Below are positions 9,219 to 18,429 of a DNA stretch of 64,000 nucleotides, piece after piece; position 1 is the stretch's first letter, and every line of letters starts with the position of its first letter. Both the position numbers and the translations under genes were made by a program. The stretch covers positions 1 to 64,000 of the forward strand of contig NZ_LDTB01000064.1 in NCBI RefSeq assembly GCF_001476895.1, given 5' to 3'. This DNA comes from Sphingomonas endophytica (GTDB lineage Bacteria; Pseudomonadota; Alphaproteobacteria; Sphingomonadales; Sphingomonadaceae). The notes beneath the pieces are model-generated. The model made no database searches. It had not been told where the DNA came from and saw only the letters and a list, made by a program, of their open reading frames with translations.

Positions 9219-9923
9219 CTACAGCCCCAGCACCTTGCGGGTTTCGGCGCCGACCGCGCCGTCGACCACCAATCCGTTCATCGCCTGAAAGGCCGCCACC
9301 GCATCGGCGGTCGCCTGTCCATAGATGCCGTCGATCGGTCCCGGATCGACCCCCGCCGACTTCAAGGCGGTCTGCACCGCGATGACCGGGTCGCCGCGCA
9401 TGTAGGGGGAGGCAAGCTGCAACAGTTTCTTGGGCGCTTTCAGCACGATCGCGCTCGCGTCATTGCCGGCATAGGCCACACCGGGCACGATCGCTCCGGT
9501 CGACCATGACCGCTTCGCCGCATCCTTGACGACCAGCACGCCATCACGCGCGCCCTTCGCCTCGATCGTCGTGCCGTCCCCGCGCGAGATCGCGACATGG
9601 CCGATCTTGATGCCGAACGCGCCGGGCTTGCGAATCAGAATGGCGCCGGGCGTGGCGATCGCCTCGCGCAGCGGCATCAGCATGTCGCCGGCCACCGCAT
9701 CCTCATACCACCAGCCGGAATAGGATTCTCCCTGCTGCGCGTTCGGCGGCCGTACCGCGATCAGCGTCTTGTACGCGTGATAGACGCACCACGACACGAA
9801 CTCGGCACAATCCCACGGCCCGGACCAGTTCGGGTTGGCAAGATGAACCCGAGCGCCCAGAACATATTTCTGCCCCTCGCGCGTCATGGCGAGATCGACG
9901 AGATCCTGTCCCTCAAACATCAT
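9219..9923 (-). CDS. NlpC/P60-like cysteine peptidase with C-terminal peptidoglycan-binding domain
   Basis: This 234-residue, two-part protein has an N-terminal papain-like amidase/endopeptidase fold with candidate catalytic Cys39 ([10 protein letters not shown]) and His109 ([12 protein letters not shown]), and a C-terminal peptidoglycan-binding-1 domain (about 170-234, with [20 protein letters not shown]). It should cut peptidoglycan peptides or crosslinks. There is no signal peptide, so it is either cytoplasmic until lysis, like an endolysin, or exported by another route. AGGA precedes the double ATG at 9923. A GC-rich imperfect hairpin follows at 9173-9212. No phage genes adjoin it. Confidence 0.8.
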   Translation of the reverse strand: MMFEGQDLVDLAMTREGQKYVLGARVHLANPNWSGPWDCAEFVSWCVYHAYKTLIAVRPPNAQQGESYSGWWYEDAVAGDMLMPLREAIATPGAILIRKPGAFGIKIGHVAISRGDGTTIEAKGARDGVLVVKDAAKRSWSTGAIVPGVAYAGNDASAIVLKAPKKLLQLASPYMRGDPVIAVQTALKSAGVDPGPIDGIYGQATADAVAAFQAMNGLVVDGAVGAETRKVLGL

Positions 9924-10136
9924 CCAATTCCTTCATCGGCAACGCACTGACGAAAGCCTTCCGGCAGGCACCGGAAGGAGCGGACGACCCCCAATGTTCT
10001 TGGACCCCCTATGTTATCCGCGCGGGATAGCATGTTCGGTCAGCCAACGCACGATCGGTCCGTCGTCGGCGGAGCGTCGCGACGGCGCGACACGTTTTCG
10101 ATCGACCCCGCCGGGGGCTCCGCATATCACCACGGG

Positions 10137-11783
10137 ATGAGCACATTGCGCACCGGCGGCCGGATACTGGTCGATCAACTCGTCGCACAAGGCTGCGACC
10201 GGATTTTCACCGTGCCCGGGGAGAGCTTCCTCGCCGTGCTCGACGCGCTGCACGACACGCCCGCGATCGACATCGTCACCTGTCGACAGGAAGGCGGCGC
10301 GGCGTTCATGGCGTGCGCGGACGGCACCCTGACCCATCGCCCCGGCGTCGCCTTCGTCACGCGCGGGCCAGGCGCGACCAACGCCTCGATCGGCGTGCAT
10401 GTCGCGATGCAGGATTCGCAGCCGATGATCCTGTTCATCGGCGACGTCGATCGCGGCACGCGTGATCGCGAAGCGTTCCAGGAACTCGATTTCGCCGCGA
10501 TGTTCGGGCCGATGTGCAAATGGGCGGCGCGGATCGACGACGCGCGCCGCATTCCCGAATATGTGGCGCGCGCTTATGCCACCGCCATCAACGGCCGCCC
10601 GGGCCCGGTCGTCCTCGCGCTTCCCGAGGACATGCTGCTCGACGAGGTCGAGGCCAGTGACCGGCCGCGCGTCGAGCGGGTCGAACAGGCGGTCGACGCC
10701 GACACGCTGGAACGGCTGCGCGACCTGCTCGCCACGGCCGAGCGACCGCTGGCGATCGTCGGTGGCGCCGGCTGGGATACGACCGCTGCCCATGCTTTCG
10801 CAGACTGGGCGACGCGCGCGGGCGTGCCGATCGCCGCCGCCTTCCGCCGACAGGATGCGATCGCCAACGATTGTCCGGCCTATGCCGGAAACCTTGGCTA
10901 CGGCCCCAATCCCGCGCTGGTCGCGCGGGTGCGCGACGCCGATCTGTTGCTGGTGGTCGGCGCACGGCTCGGCGAGGCGACCACCGACGGCTACACGCTC
11001 GTCACCCCCGATCATCCCGGGCAGCGGCTGGTGCACGTCCATCCCGATCCGGAGGAGCTGCATCGCGCCTACGCCACCGATCTGGCGATCTGCGCCGGGA
11101 TGGCGGCGTTCGCCGAGGCGCTGGTGCCGCTCGACGGACCTGCGCGCCCCCACGCCGCCGAAGCGCGCCGCGACTATGAAGCATGGACTGTCCCGCACCC
11201 GCGCGACGGCGTGGCGCTGGACCTGGGTCCGTGCGTCGCGGCGATGCGCGAGATCCTTCCGGCCGATACGATCATCTGCAACGGCGCGGGCAATTTCTCG
11301 GGCTGGTGGCATCGCTACTGGCGCTATGCCGGACCGGGGACGCAGCTGGCACCGACCGCCGGCGCGATGGGCTATGGCACCCCCGCCGCGATCGCCGCCG
11401 CGCTGCGCCGGCCGGGCCGCGGCGTCGTCGCGGTGGCGGGCGACGGCGACTTCCTGATGAACGGGCAGGAACTGGCGACCGCCGTGCAGCATGGCGCCGA
11501 CCTGCTGGTCGTGATCGTCGACAACGGCACCTATGGCACGATCCGGATGCACCAGGAGCGCGAGTTCCCCGGCCGCCAGGCCGCGACGGCGCTGCGCAAT
11601 CCGGACTTCGCGGCGCTCGCGCGGGCCTATGGCGCGACCGCCGAAACCATCGAGCGAACCGACGACTTCGCGCCCGCGCTTCGGCGGCTGGCGGCGGTCG
11701 CCGGCGTCCGGCTGCTCCATTGCCGCACCGATATCGAGCAGATCACCCCCGCGATCACGCTGACCACGCTACGCAACCGCTGA
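10137..11783 (+). CDS. Thiamine pyrophosphate-binding enzyme, acetolactate synthase-like
   Basis: This 548-residue TPP-dependent enzyme has the three-domain acetolactate synthase layout: an N-terminal pyrimidine-binding domain with the likely catalytic Glu in CRQEGGAAFMA (about 49-59), a central domain, and a C-terminal domain with the GDG...N metal/TPP motif (about 435-463, GDGDFLMNG through VDNGTYG). The frame is open from 10011, but the ATG at 10137 gives the normal family N-terminus. It stands alone with no ilvN-type regulatory subunit nearby, so it may be another 2-oxoacid-processing enzyme and not the biosynthetic AHAS. Substrate uncertain. Confidence 0.85.
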   Translation: MSTLRTGGRILVDQLVAQGCDRIFTVPGESFLAVLDALHDTPAIDIVTCRQEGGAAFMACADGTLTHRPGVAFVTRGPGATNASIGVHVAMQDSQPMILFIGDVDRGTRDREAFQELDFAAMFGPMCKWAARIDDARRIPEYVARAYATAINGRPGPVVLALPEDMLLDEVEASDRPRVERVEQAVDADTLERLRDLLATAERPLAIVGGAGWDTTAAHAFADWATRAGVPIAAAFRRQDAIANDCPAYAGNLGYGPNPALVARVRDADLLLVVGARLGEATTDGYTLVTPDHPGQRLVHVHPDPEELHRAYATDLAICAGMAAFAEALVPLDGPARPHAAEARRDYEAWTVPHPRDGVALDLGPCVAAMREILPADTIICNGAGNFSGWWHRYWRYAGPGTQLAPTAGAMGYGTPAAIAAALRRPGRGVVAVAGDGDFLMNGQELATAVQHGADLLVVIVDNGTYGTIRMHQEREFPGRQAATALRNPDFAALARAYGATAETIERTDDFAPALRRLAAVAGVRLLHCRTDIEQITPAITLTTLRNR

Positions 11784-11802
11784 GCTTGCGCGGGGTTGGT
11801 CC

Positions 11803-12396
11803 GTGATGGCGGACGAACCCCATAGTGTCGGCGACATCCTCGATACGATCGAGAAGCTGGCGGACGAAAACGATCGCGTCGTCGTCGGCGACCTCGTCGA
11901 GGCGCTCGGCGCGCGCGGCTTCGGGCCGTTCCTGATCGTCATGCCATTGATCGACATTTCGCCGATCGGCAGCGTTCCCGGCCTGCCGACCGCGATGGCG
12001 CTGGTGATCGCCCTGATCGCGGTGCAGATGGCCTTGGGGCGCAAGCATCTCTGGTTCCCCGGCTTCGTGCGCCGTCGCTCCGTATCGTCGGGAAACGCCA
12101 AGAAGGCGGTCGACAAGACGCGCGGCGTTGCACGCTTCATGGATCGCTGGTTCCATGGGCGGTTGCCGGTGCTGACCAGCGGGCCGTTCGTCCGCGTCGC
12201 GGCGGTCGGCGTGATCCTGCTGGCCTGTGCGGTTCCGCCGTTGGAGCTACTTCCGCTCGCCACCACCATCCCGATGCTGGCGATCGCCGCCTTCGGCCTG
12301 GCGATCACCGTCCGCGACGGCGCGTTGATGATCGTAGCGATGTTGCTGGCGGTCGCGGCGGTGACGGTCGGGGTCGGATTGTGGAGCGGACGATGA
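11803..12396 (+). CDS. ExoD family exopolysaccharide-associated membrane protein
   Basis: This 197-residue integral membrane protein matches the ExoD family (PF06055) first described in Sinorhizobium exopolysaccharide mutants. A soluble N-terminal segment (VGDLVEALGARGFGPFLIVM) leads into hydrophobic stretches near residues 40-75, 125-160 and 165-190. It starts GTG-ATG at 11803, 19 nt after the TPP-enzyme stop, so the two are probably co-transcribed. The biochemical role of the family is not established. Confidence 0.82.
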   Translation: MMADEPHSVGDILDTIEKLADENDRVVVGDLVEALGARGFGPFLIVMPLIDISPIGSVPGLPTAMALVIALIAVQMALGRKHLWFPGFVRRRSVSSGNAKKAVDKTRGVARFMDRWFHGRLPVLTSGPFVRVAAVGVILLACAVPPLELLPLATTIPMLAIAAFGLAITVRDGALMIVAMLLAVAAVTVGVGLWSGR

Positions 12397-12405
12397 CCCG
12401 CGCCA

Positions 12406-12481
12406 CGCCATTGCGGACGTAGCGACGCGATCCGTGCGTCCGGATCCTTCCCCACATCGCTTCGCGACCCGCGCAATGACG
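12406..12481. repeat. Decayed palindromic intergenic repeat
   Basis: An imperfect inverted repeat begins GCCATTGCGGACGTAGCGAC and ends TCGCTTCGCGACCCGCGCAA plus TGACG. It resembles the perfect element at 5921-5997 but carries many changes. It opens the 372-bp gene-free stretch 12397-12768, which otherwise holds the heptamer array and a terminator. Confidence 0.55.
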
Positions 12482-12520
12482 GCGAAAGCCGGATGTCCGC
12501 TCCGTGCATTTCTCCCGCTT

Positions 12521-12596
12521 CCGGCGACCGGGGACCGGGGACCGGCGACCGGCGACCGGCGACCGGCGACCGGCGACCGGCGACCGGCGACCGGCG
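12521..12596. repeat. Heptamer tandem repeat (CCGGCGA, about 10.9 copies)
   Basis: Ten full 7-bp units plus six bases run head to tail. Units two and three read CCGGGGA; the other eight full units are identical CCGGCGA. The array lies in the gene-free stretch between the ExoD-like gene and the CsbD gene. Identical units suggest recent expansion by slippage. Seven is not a multiple of three, so a change in copy number would shift any frame, which fits non-coding DNA. Between the array and the CsbD terminator (12597-12710) I see nothing further. Confidence 0.9.
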
Positions 12597-12710
12597 TAGT
12601 CCGGTTGGGAAGGGTTCAGTAAAGCAGCGCGAGCCTCATTATCGATGTTTCGCGACTGGGGCCCGATCTTCGCCAGGGTCACGATGAACGATGCATGGAT
12701 GTCACCATGG

Positions 12711-12744
12711 AAAAAGGGCCGCCCCGGCATCCCGGAACGACCCT
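12711..12744 (-). terminator. Intrinsic terminator of the CsbD gene
   Basis: On the minus strand an imperfect GC-rich stem (AGGGTCG pairing with CGGCCCT, inner pair CCGG/CCGG) with a 4-nt loop is followed by five T. It begins 25 nt after the CsbD stop, as expected for a factor-independent terminator. Confidence 0.75.
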
Positions 12745-12768
12745 GTTTCTCAGATCAGAGCGGGACGA

Positions 12769-12951
12769 TCAGATATCGTCGCCCAGCGCGCCCTTGACCT
12801 TGCCCTTGAACTGCTCGCCCTTGCCTTCGGCCTGCTGGGCCTTGCCCTCGGCCATCAGTTCGCCATCATTGTTGTGCGAGCCGATCGCTTCCTTCACCTT
12901 GCCGATCGCTTCGTTGACATTGCCCTTGATCTTGTCGGTGAGCTCGCCCAT
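12769..12951 (-). CDS. CsbD family stress-response protein
   Basis: This small (60-residue), highly charged, Lys/Glu/Gly-rich protein has the CsbD signature: KIKGNVNEAIGKVKEAIG at the start, then EGKAQQAEGKGEQFKGKVKGALGD. CsbD proteins accumulate under general stress; their molecular role is unknown. I chose the ATG at 12951, since GGAG is 7 nt upstream; the ATG two codons earlier is only 2 nt from it. Monocistronic, with its own terminator. Confidence 0.9.
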   Translation of the reverse strand: MGELTDKIKGNVNEAIGKVKEAIGSHNNDGELMAEGKAQQAEGKGEQFKGKVKGALGDDI

Positions 12952-13034
12952 CGTCATTCTCCAAGTTTTTGAAACCCTGTGACGATAGAACGGTGTTGCA
13001 ACGACGCGGTTCCGCAGGCGCGAAAACTATTGCC

Positions 13035-14036
13035 TTAAATCAACCCGGAGAGCGGGCTCGACGGATCGGCATAGCGCCGCTTGCCCATCCGCCCGGCGCG
13101 ATAGCTCATCCGCCCGCCCTCGACCGCCGCCTTCATCGCGGCCGCCATCAGCACGGGGTCCTTGGCCTCGGCGATCGCGGTGTTCATCAGCACCCCGTCG
13201 CAGCCCAGTTCCATCGCCACCGCCGCATCGCTCGCCTGCCCGACGCCCGCATCGACCAGCACCGGCACCGTCGCGCCCTCGACGATCAGCCGGATCGTCA
13301 CCTGGTTCTGGATGCCCAGCCCCGAGCCGATCGGTGCGCCCAAGGGCATGATCGCCACCGCGCCCGCCTCTTCCAGTTGCTTCGCGGCGATCGGATCGTC
13401 GACGCAATAGACCATGGGCTTGAACCCCTCGCGGACCAGCACCTCGGTCGCGGTCAGCGTCTCGCGCATGTTCGGGTACAAGGTGCGCGCCTCGCCCAGC
13501 ACCTCCAGCTTGACCAGATCCCAGCCGCCCGCCTCGCGCGCCAGCCGCAGCGTGCGGATCGCGTCGTCGGCGGTGAAGCAGCCCGCCGTATTCGGCAGGT
13601 AGGTGACCTTCTTCGGGTCGATATAATCGGTCAGCATCGGCGCGTTCGGATCGCTGACATTCACGCGCCGCACCGCCACCGTGACGATCTCCGCGCCCGA
13701 TGCGGCGACGGCGGCGGCATTCTGCTCGAAGTCCTTGTACTTGCCGGTCCCGACGATCAGGCGCGACCGGAACGTCCGCCCCGCGACCGTCCACGTATCG
13801 TCATGATCGCCACCTCCGACGAAATGCACGATCTCCAGCTCGTCGCCATCCTCGACCACCACCTGCGCCAGCGTCGAGCGCGGCACCACCTCCAGGTTGC
13901 GCTCCACCGCGACCTTCTCGGGGACCAGCCCCAAGGATTGCGCCAGATCGGCGATGGTGATCCCGGCGGTCACGCGCTTGTGCTCGCCGTTTACGGAAAT
14001 GGTGATGGTGCCATCGGTATGTGCCATGCCCGCCAT
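13035..14036 (-). CDS. thiSG: ThiS-ThiG fusion: sulfur carrier protein joined to thiazole synthase
   Basis: A single 333-residue frame carries both proteins of thiazole formation. Residues about 10-75 are a ubiquitin-like ThiS ending in the normal ThiS C-terminus FVGGG (74-76); residues about 80-333 are ThiG, with the likely Schiff-base Lys176 (DLVKLEVLG) and the phosphate-binding APIGSGLGI loop. In separate systems the ThiS C-terminal glycine is adenylated and thiocarboxylated, which needs a free carboxylate, so the fusion presumably has to be cleaved after the GG. The start may be the ATG at 14036 or 14027. No other thi gene is adjacent. Confidence 0.92.
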   Translation of the reverse strand: MAGMAHTDGTITISVNGEHKRVTAGITIADLAQSLGLVPEKVAVERNLEVVPRSTLAQVVVEDGDELEIVHFVGGGDHDDTWTVAGRTFRSRLIVGTGKYKDFEQNAAAVAASGAEIVTVAVRRVNVSDPNAPMLTDYIDPKKVTYLPNTAGCFTADDAIRTLRLAREAGGWDLVKLEVLGEARTLYPNMRETLTATEVLVREGFKPMVYCVDDPIAAKQLEEAGAVAIMPLGAPIGSGLGIQNQVTIRLIVEGATVPVLVDAGVGQASDAAVAMELGCDGVLMNTAIAEAKDPVLMAAAMKAAVEGGRMSYRAGRMGKRRYADPSSPLSGLI

Positions 14037-14099
14037 CTAGGGGCGCGAGGACGGCGGGGCAACGTTGCACCACGCCGCGCGGAGTGCGATGAAGCGCAG

Positions 14100-14534
14100 A
14101 TGACCGACACCGTCTATGTCCTCAACGGCCCGAACCTCAACCTGCTCGGCACGCGCGAGCCGGAGATCTACGGCCACGACACGCTCGACGACATCGCCGG
14201 CGCGCTGGAGGATCGGGCGCGCGAGTTGGGGCTGTCGATCGACATGCGCCAGTCCAATCACGAAGGGCATCTGGTCGACTGGCTGCACGAGGCGCAGGCG
14301 CATGACGCCCGCGCCGTCATCCTGAACGCCGGCGCCTTCACCCACACCTCGGTGGCGGTGCATGACGCGATCAAGTCGATCAGGACGCCGGTGATCGAGG
14401 TGCATCTGTCGAACCCGCACACGCGGGAGGAATTCCGCCACACCTCCTTCGTCGGGCGCGCCGCGAAGGGGACCATTGCCGGTTTCGGCGCGCTGTCCTA
14501 CCAGCTCGCGCTTGAAGCGGCGGCCCGCTTCTGA
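14100..14534 (+). CDS. aroQ: Type II 3-dehydroquinate dehydratase
   Basis: This 144-residue type II dehydroquinase catalyses step three of the shikimate pathway (3-dehydroquinate to 3-dehydroshikimate). Its signature [19 protein letters not shown] near the N-terminus includes catalytic Tyr24; NAGAFTHTS and the [14 protein letters not shown] segment supply the substrate-binding Asn and His. It is divergent from thiSG and begins the aroQ-accB-accC run common in alphaproteobacteria. Confidence 0.96.
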   Translation: MTDTVYVLNGPNLNLLGTREPEIYGHDTLDDIAGALEDRARELGLSIDMRQSNHEGHLVDWLHEAQAHDARAVILNAGAFTHTSVAVHDAIKSIRTPVIEVHLSNPHTREEFRHTSFVGRAAKGTIAGFGALSYQLALEAAARF

Positions 14535-14572
14535 CAGGAGCCGCCGCCAAACGTCAGGGAAATTGGGGTTGC

Positions 14573-15064
14573 ATGGCTGACATCTCTCACAACAGCGGCG
14601 CGATGCAGGTCGATGTCGATCTGGTGCGCCAGCTCGCCGAGCTGCTCGATACGACGCAATTGACCGAAATCGAGGTCGAGGACGGCGATCGCAAGATCCG
14701 CGTCGCGCGCAAGGCCGCAGCGGTGAACGCCGCGCCCGCGATGCATTACGCGCCCGCGCCGGTCGCGGCGGCTCCGGCGGCGGCGATGCCCCCGCAGGTC
14801 GATGTCGCGGGTCCGTCGGCGGCGTCGGACGCCAATGCGGTCCGCTCGCCGATGGTCGGCACCGTCTATCTCGCGGCAGAGCCGGGCGCGAAGCCCTTCT
14901 CCAGCGTCGGGCAGAGCGTCGCCGCCGGCGACACGCTGCTGATCGTCGAGGCGATGAAGGTCATGAACCCGATCACCGCCCCGTCGGCGGGCGTGGTGAA
15001 GGCGATCCTGGTCGACAACGGCCAGCCGGTCGAATTCGACCAGCCCTTGGTGGTGGTCGAGTAA
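14573..15064 (+). CDS. accB: Acetyl-CoA carboxylase biotin carboxyl carrier protein
   Basis: This is the BCCP subunit of acetyl-CoA carboxylase. The C-terminal biotinyl domain has EAMKVMNP with the biotinylated Lys129. A Pro/Ala-rich linker (residues about 48-85) joins it to the N-terminal helix region. The [14 protein letters not shown] segment corresponds to the BCCP thumb region. It lies 4 nt before accC, and the pair should be translated together. Confidence 0.96.
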   Translation: MADISHNSGAMQVDVDLVRQLAELLDTTQLTEIEVEDGDRKIRVARKAAAVNAAPAMHYAPAPVAAAPAAAMPPQVDVAGPSAASDANAVRSPMVGTVYLAAEPGAKPFSSVGQSVAAGDTLLIVEAMKVMNPITAPSAGVVKAILVDNGQPVEFDQPLVVVE

Positions 15065-15068
15065 GCGG

Positions 15069-16418
15069 ATGCCGCAGATCAAGAAGCTGCTGATCGCCAA
15101 CCGTGGCGAGATCGCGCTGCGCATCCACCGCGCCTGCCATGAAATGGGCATCAGGACGGTCGCGGTCCATTCGACCGCCGATGCCGATGCGATGCACGTC
15201 CGGCTCGCGGACGAGGCGATCTGCATCGGCCCGCCGGCGGCGGCCGACAGCTATCTGAACATCCCGAACATCATCTCGGCGGCCGAGATCAGCGGCGCGG
15301 ACGCGATCCACCCCGGCTATGGCTTTCTCAGCGAGAATGCCAAGTTCGCCGAGATCGTCGAGCTGCATAACCTGATCTTTGTCGGGCCGAAGCCGGAGCA
15401 TATCCGGGTGATGGGCGACAAGGTGGAGGCGAAGCGGACCGCGGGTGCGCTGGGGCTGCCGCTCGTCCCCGGCTCGGACGGGGCGATCAGCGACGTGGCC
15501 GAGGCGCAGGCGCTGGCGGAGCGGATCGGCTATCCGGTCATCATCAAGGCGGCCAGCGGCGGCGGCGGGCGCGGCATGAAGGTGTGCCAGTCCGCCGATC
15601 AACTCGAAACGCTGATGCAGCAGGCCGGGTCGGAGGCGAAGGCGGCGTTCGGCGACGCCACCGTCTACATGGAAAAGTACCTCGGCAATCCGCGGCACAT
15701 CGAATTCCAGGTGTTCGGCGACGGCAACGGCCAGGCGATCCATCTCGGCGAGCGCGACTGCTCGCTCCAGCGCCGCCACCAGAAGGTGGTGGAGGAAGCT
15801 CCCTCGCCGGTCATCACGCCCGAGGAACGCGACCGCATGGGCGGGATCGTGGCCAAGGCGATGGCCGACATGGGCTATCGCGGCGCGGGGACGATCGAGT
15901 TCCTGTGGGAAGACGGCGAATTCTACTTCATCGAGATGAACACGCGGCTGCAGGTCGAGCATCCCGTGACCGAAGCGATCACCGGCCTCGATCTGGTCCG
16001 CGAGCAGATCCGCGTCGCGGAGGGGCATCCGCTGACGCTGCGTCAGGAAGACGTGGTGTTCCGCGGCCATGCGATCGAATGCCGCATCAACGCCGAGGAT
16101 CCGCGCACCTTCGCGCCCTCGCCGGGGCTGGTGAAGCAATATCACGCGCCGGGCGGGATGCACGTCCGCGTCGATTCGGGCCTCTACGCGGGCTATAAGG
16201 TGCCGCCGTATTACGACAGCATGATCGCCAAGCTGATCGTGTACGGCACCACCCGCGAGGGCGCGCTGCGCCGGCTGCGCCGCGCGCTGGAGGAGTTCGT
16301 GATCGAGGGGATGAAAACCACCATCCCGCTCCACCAGGCGCTGCTCGACGATCCCGAGTTCCGCTCGGGCGACTATACGATTAAGTGGCTGGAGGAGTGG
16401 CTGGCCCGGCAGGACTGA
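15069..16418 (+). CDS. accC: Acetyl-CoA carboxylase biotin carboxylase subunit
   Basis: This 449-residue ATP-grasp enzyme carboxylates the biotin of AccB to start fatty acid synthesis. It has the N-terminal [19 protein letters not shown], the Gly-rich ATP loop [13 protein letters not shown], the metal-binding [14 protein letters not shown], and the C-terminal barrel. Length and motifs are standard. It is the last gene of aroQ-accB-accC and is followed by a strong hairpin at 16431-16463. Confidence 0.97.
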   Translation: MPQIKKLLIANRGEIALRIHRACHEMGIRTVAVHSTADADAMHVRLADEAICIGPPAAADSYLNIPNIISAAEISGADAIHPGYGFLSENAKFAEIVELHNLIFVGPKPEHIRVMGDKVEAKRTAGALGLPLVPGSDGAISDVAEAQALAERIGYPVIIKAASGGGGRGMKVCQSADQLETLMQQAGSEAKAAFGDATVYMEKYLGNPRHIEFQVFGDGNGQAIHLGERDCSLQRRHQKVVEEAPSPVITPEERDRMGGIVAKAMADMGYRGAGTIEFLWEDGEFYFIEMNTRLQVEHPVTEAITGLDLVREQIRVAEGHPLTLRQEDVVFRGHAIECRINAEDPRTFAPSPGLVKQYHAPGGMHVRVDSGLYAGYKVPPYYDSMIAKLIVYGTTREGALRRLRRALEEFVIEGMKTTIPLHQALLDDPEFRSGDYTIKWLEEWLARQD

Positions 16419-16430
16419 GCCAGTCGCGGG

Positions 16431-16463
16431 CCCGCGCTCTCCGCCGGAAGGGGAGAGCGCGGG
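16431..16463. terminator. Hairpin between convergent accC and nagZ
   Basis: A perfect 12-bp GC-rich stem (CCCGCGCTCTCC with GGAGAGCGCGGG) and 9-nt loop fills the 46-nt space between the two convergent stops. There is no T run on either side, so termination may need Rho or rely on the stem alone. The position suggests a bidirectional stop. Confidence 0.6.
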
Positions 16464-16464
16464 T

Positions 16465-17466
16465 CTACGCCAGCGCCAGCAACCGGTCGCGCTTGTCCAG
16501 CCACGCGGCCATGTCGCCGGCCGCCGCGCCCCGCCCCGCCATCGCGCGCTCCAGCCGCGCACGCGATCGCGCCGCCATCTCGCCGACCCGCGCCGCGACC
16601 GTCTCCATCTCCGCGCCGCGCGACCAGCAATCGAGTACCACGTCGCATCCCGCGGCGATCACCGCCGCCGCCTTGTCGGCGGTCGATCCGCTCAGCGCCT
16701 TCATCGCGATATCGTCGCTCATCAACAGTCCGTCGAAGCCGATCCGCCCCCGGATCACCTCCTCGATCACCAGCGGGGACACGGTCGCGGGACGCTCCGG
16801 ATCCCATGCCTGATAGACGATATGGCTGGTCATCCCCATCGGCGCCTGCGCCAGTGCGCGGAACGGCGCGAGATCGTCCTCCAGTTCCCGGGCGGAAGCG
16901 GTGACGGTCGGCAGATGGAAATGCGTGTCGAGTGACGCGCGACCATGCCCCGGCATATGCTTGACGACACCGACGACACCGCCCGCCGCCAGTCCCTCCA
17001 GTGTCGCGCGTCCCATCGCCGCGACCCGCATCGGCTCGTGCCCGAATGCGCGGCACGCGATCGCCTCGGTCGTCTCCGGACGCGCGACGTCCAGGATCGG
17101 ATGACAGTCAACGGTAATCCCCGCTTCCGACAACATCAGCCCCAGCGCATGGCCGTTGGCACGCGCCGCCTCGATCCCCGACATCGGCGCACGTTCATAA
17201 AGCCGGTCGAACGCCGGGCCACCCGGAAAGGCCGGCCATTGCGGGGGGCCGAGCCGGGCCACGCGCCCGCCCTCCTGATCGATCAGGATCGCGACATCCG
17301 CGCGTCCTTCCAGTTCGCGCAGCGAATCGGTCAGCGCGCGAAGCTGCGGCAGCGTCTGCACGTTATGCGCGAACAGGATGTAGCCGGCAGGACGGGCGGC
17401 GCGGAAGAAGGCGCGTTCCGCTTCGGTAAGAATGGGGCCGGACAGGCCGAAGATCACGGGCGTCAT
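16465..17466 (-). CDS. nagZ: Beta-N-acetylhexosaminidase (peptidoglycan recycling)
   Basis: This 333-residue glycoside hydrolase family 3 enzyme removes GlcNAc from anhydromuropeptides in the cytoplasm, and NagZ products can act as cell-wall damage signals. Motifs: ILIDQEGGRVARL near residue 60, the bacterial NagZ signature KHMPGHGRASLDTH (about 169-182), and LLMSDDIAMKAL with the likely Asp nucleophile. It has no signal peptide. In related genomes nagZ commonly follows argS and a SPOR gene; here a gene on the opposite strand intervenes. Confidence 0.94.
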   Translation of the reverse strand: MTPVIFGLSGPILTEAERAFFRAARPAGYILFAHNVQTLPQLRALTDSLRELEGRADVAILIDQEGGRVARLGPPQWPAFPGGPAFDRLYERAPMSGIEAARANGHALGLMLSEAGITVDCHPILDVARPETTEAIACRAFGHEPMRVAAMGRATLEGLAAGGVVGVVKHMPGHGRASLDTHFHLPTVTASARELEDDLAPFRALAQAPMGMTSHIVYQAWDPERPATVSPLVIEEVIRGRIGFDGLLMSDDIAMKALSGSTADKAAAVIAAGCDVVLDCWSRGAEMETVAARVGEMAARSRARLERAMAGRGAAAGDMAAWLDKRDRLLALA

Positions 17467-17559
17467 GCGCGCGCTTCTACGGCGGAACGATGCGATCGGG
17501 AAATGACTTTGGCAGCCGGGCGGAGCGGGCTAGCAAGGATCCGTTACATGGAGGTCACG

Positions 17560-18429
17560 ATGCGCGGTACGGGATTGCTGGCTTGCCTGGGCGCGATGGC
17601 GCTGTCCCCGCCCGCCGCCGCGCAGGACGCCCCGCCGGTCGAACCGGCACCGATCGATTCGCAGCTGCCGCCCGATACCACCCCGCCCCCGGTGACGATG
17701 CGGGTGCAGGTCGCGACCGGGCCACAATGGCAGCCATGGTATCCCGGCGACGACCAGCGCCGGCTCAGCCCGTGGTTCAGCCTGTCGCGGACGCGCGGCG
17801 ACACGCCGTTCGCCTTCGGTGCGCCCGACGACGGCACCAACCTGACGTTCCTGCGACGCGGCACCACCGAACTGGCCGTCGCGGTGCGCCGGGAAGGGCG
17901 GCGCCGCCAGGGCGATCTGATCCCGGGCCTGCCCGGCGTCGGACGCACGTTCGAGCTGGGCGGATCGGTCGAGACATGGACCGGCGATCGGTGGCGGTGG
18001 CGCGGCGACCTGCGCAAGGGGCTGGGTGGCCATCGCGGCTGGATCAGTCAGTTGGGTGCGGATTACGTGCGTCGGGACGGCGACCGCTGGATCGTCTCGC
18101 TGGGCCCCCGCGTCCTGCTGGGCGACGCACGGTACCAGCGCGCATGGTTCGGCGTCGACGAACGCGCTGCGGCGGCGACCGGGCTCGGCATCTATCGTCC
18201 CAGGGCGGGGCTGCGATCCGTGGCGGCGACCGGCAGCTGGTCGATGGAAGTGTCCAGACACTGGGGCGTCGAGGGGCAGTTCACCTACGAACGCCTGGTC
18301 GCCGACGCCTATCGCTCGCCGATCATGCATGACTGGAATTCGCGCAACCAGATCCAGGTCGCGATCGGACTGCACTATACCTTCTCGGTAAAGGTGCCCG
18401 ATCGCGGCATCTGGCGGATCATCCGGTAA
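17560..18429 (+). CDS. MipA/OmpV-like outer membrane protein
   Basis: This 289-residue exported protein has a signal peptide ending at AAAQ (residues about 1-21), a short Pro-rich linker and a beta-rich body that ends in aromatic residues, consistent with a beta barrel. The layout resembles the MipA/OmpV family (MltA-interacting scaffold). GGAGG 5 nt before the ATG at 17560 decides the start over the one 12 nt earlier. The gene lies on the opposite strand between nagZ and the SPOR gene, and its last 11 bp overlap the SPOR gene tail to tail. The family call is moderate. Confidence 0.72.
   Translation: MRGTGLLACLGAMALSPPAAAQDAPPVEPAPIDSQLPPDTTPPPVTMRVQVATGPQWQPWYPGDDQRRLSPWFSLSRTRGDTPFAFGAPDDGTNLTFLRRGTTELAVAVRREGRRRQGDLIPGLPGVGRTFELGGSVETWTGDRWRWRGDLRKGLGGHRGWISQLGADYVRRDGDRWIVSLGPRVLLGDARYQRAWFGVDERAAAATGLGIYRPRAGLRSVAATGSWSMEVSRHWGVEGQFTYERLVADAYRSPIMHDWNSRNQIQVAIGLHYTFSVKVPDRGIWRIIR

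Noticed and set aside
9219..9923. Prophage remnant
   Set aside because: The endolysin-like gene stands alone among core genes with similar base composition; there is no integrase, att site or structural gene.
12521..12596. CRISPR array
   Set aside because: The units are 7-bp tandem copies with no spacers and no cas genes.
16945..17559. Long upstream extension of the MipA-like frame
   Set aside because: It is antisense to nagZ, and GGAGG before the ATG at 17560 plus a clear signal peptide fix the start there.
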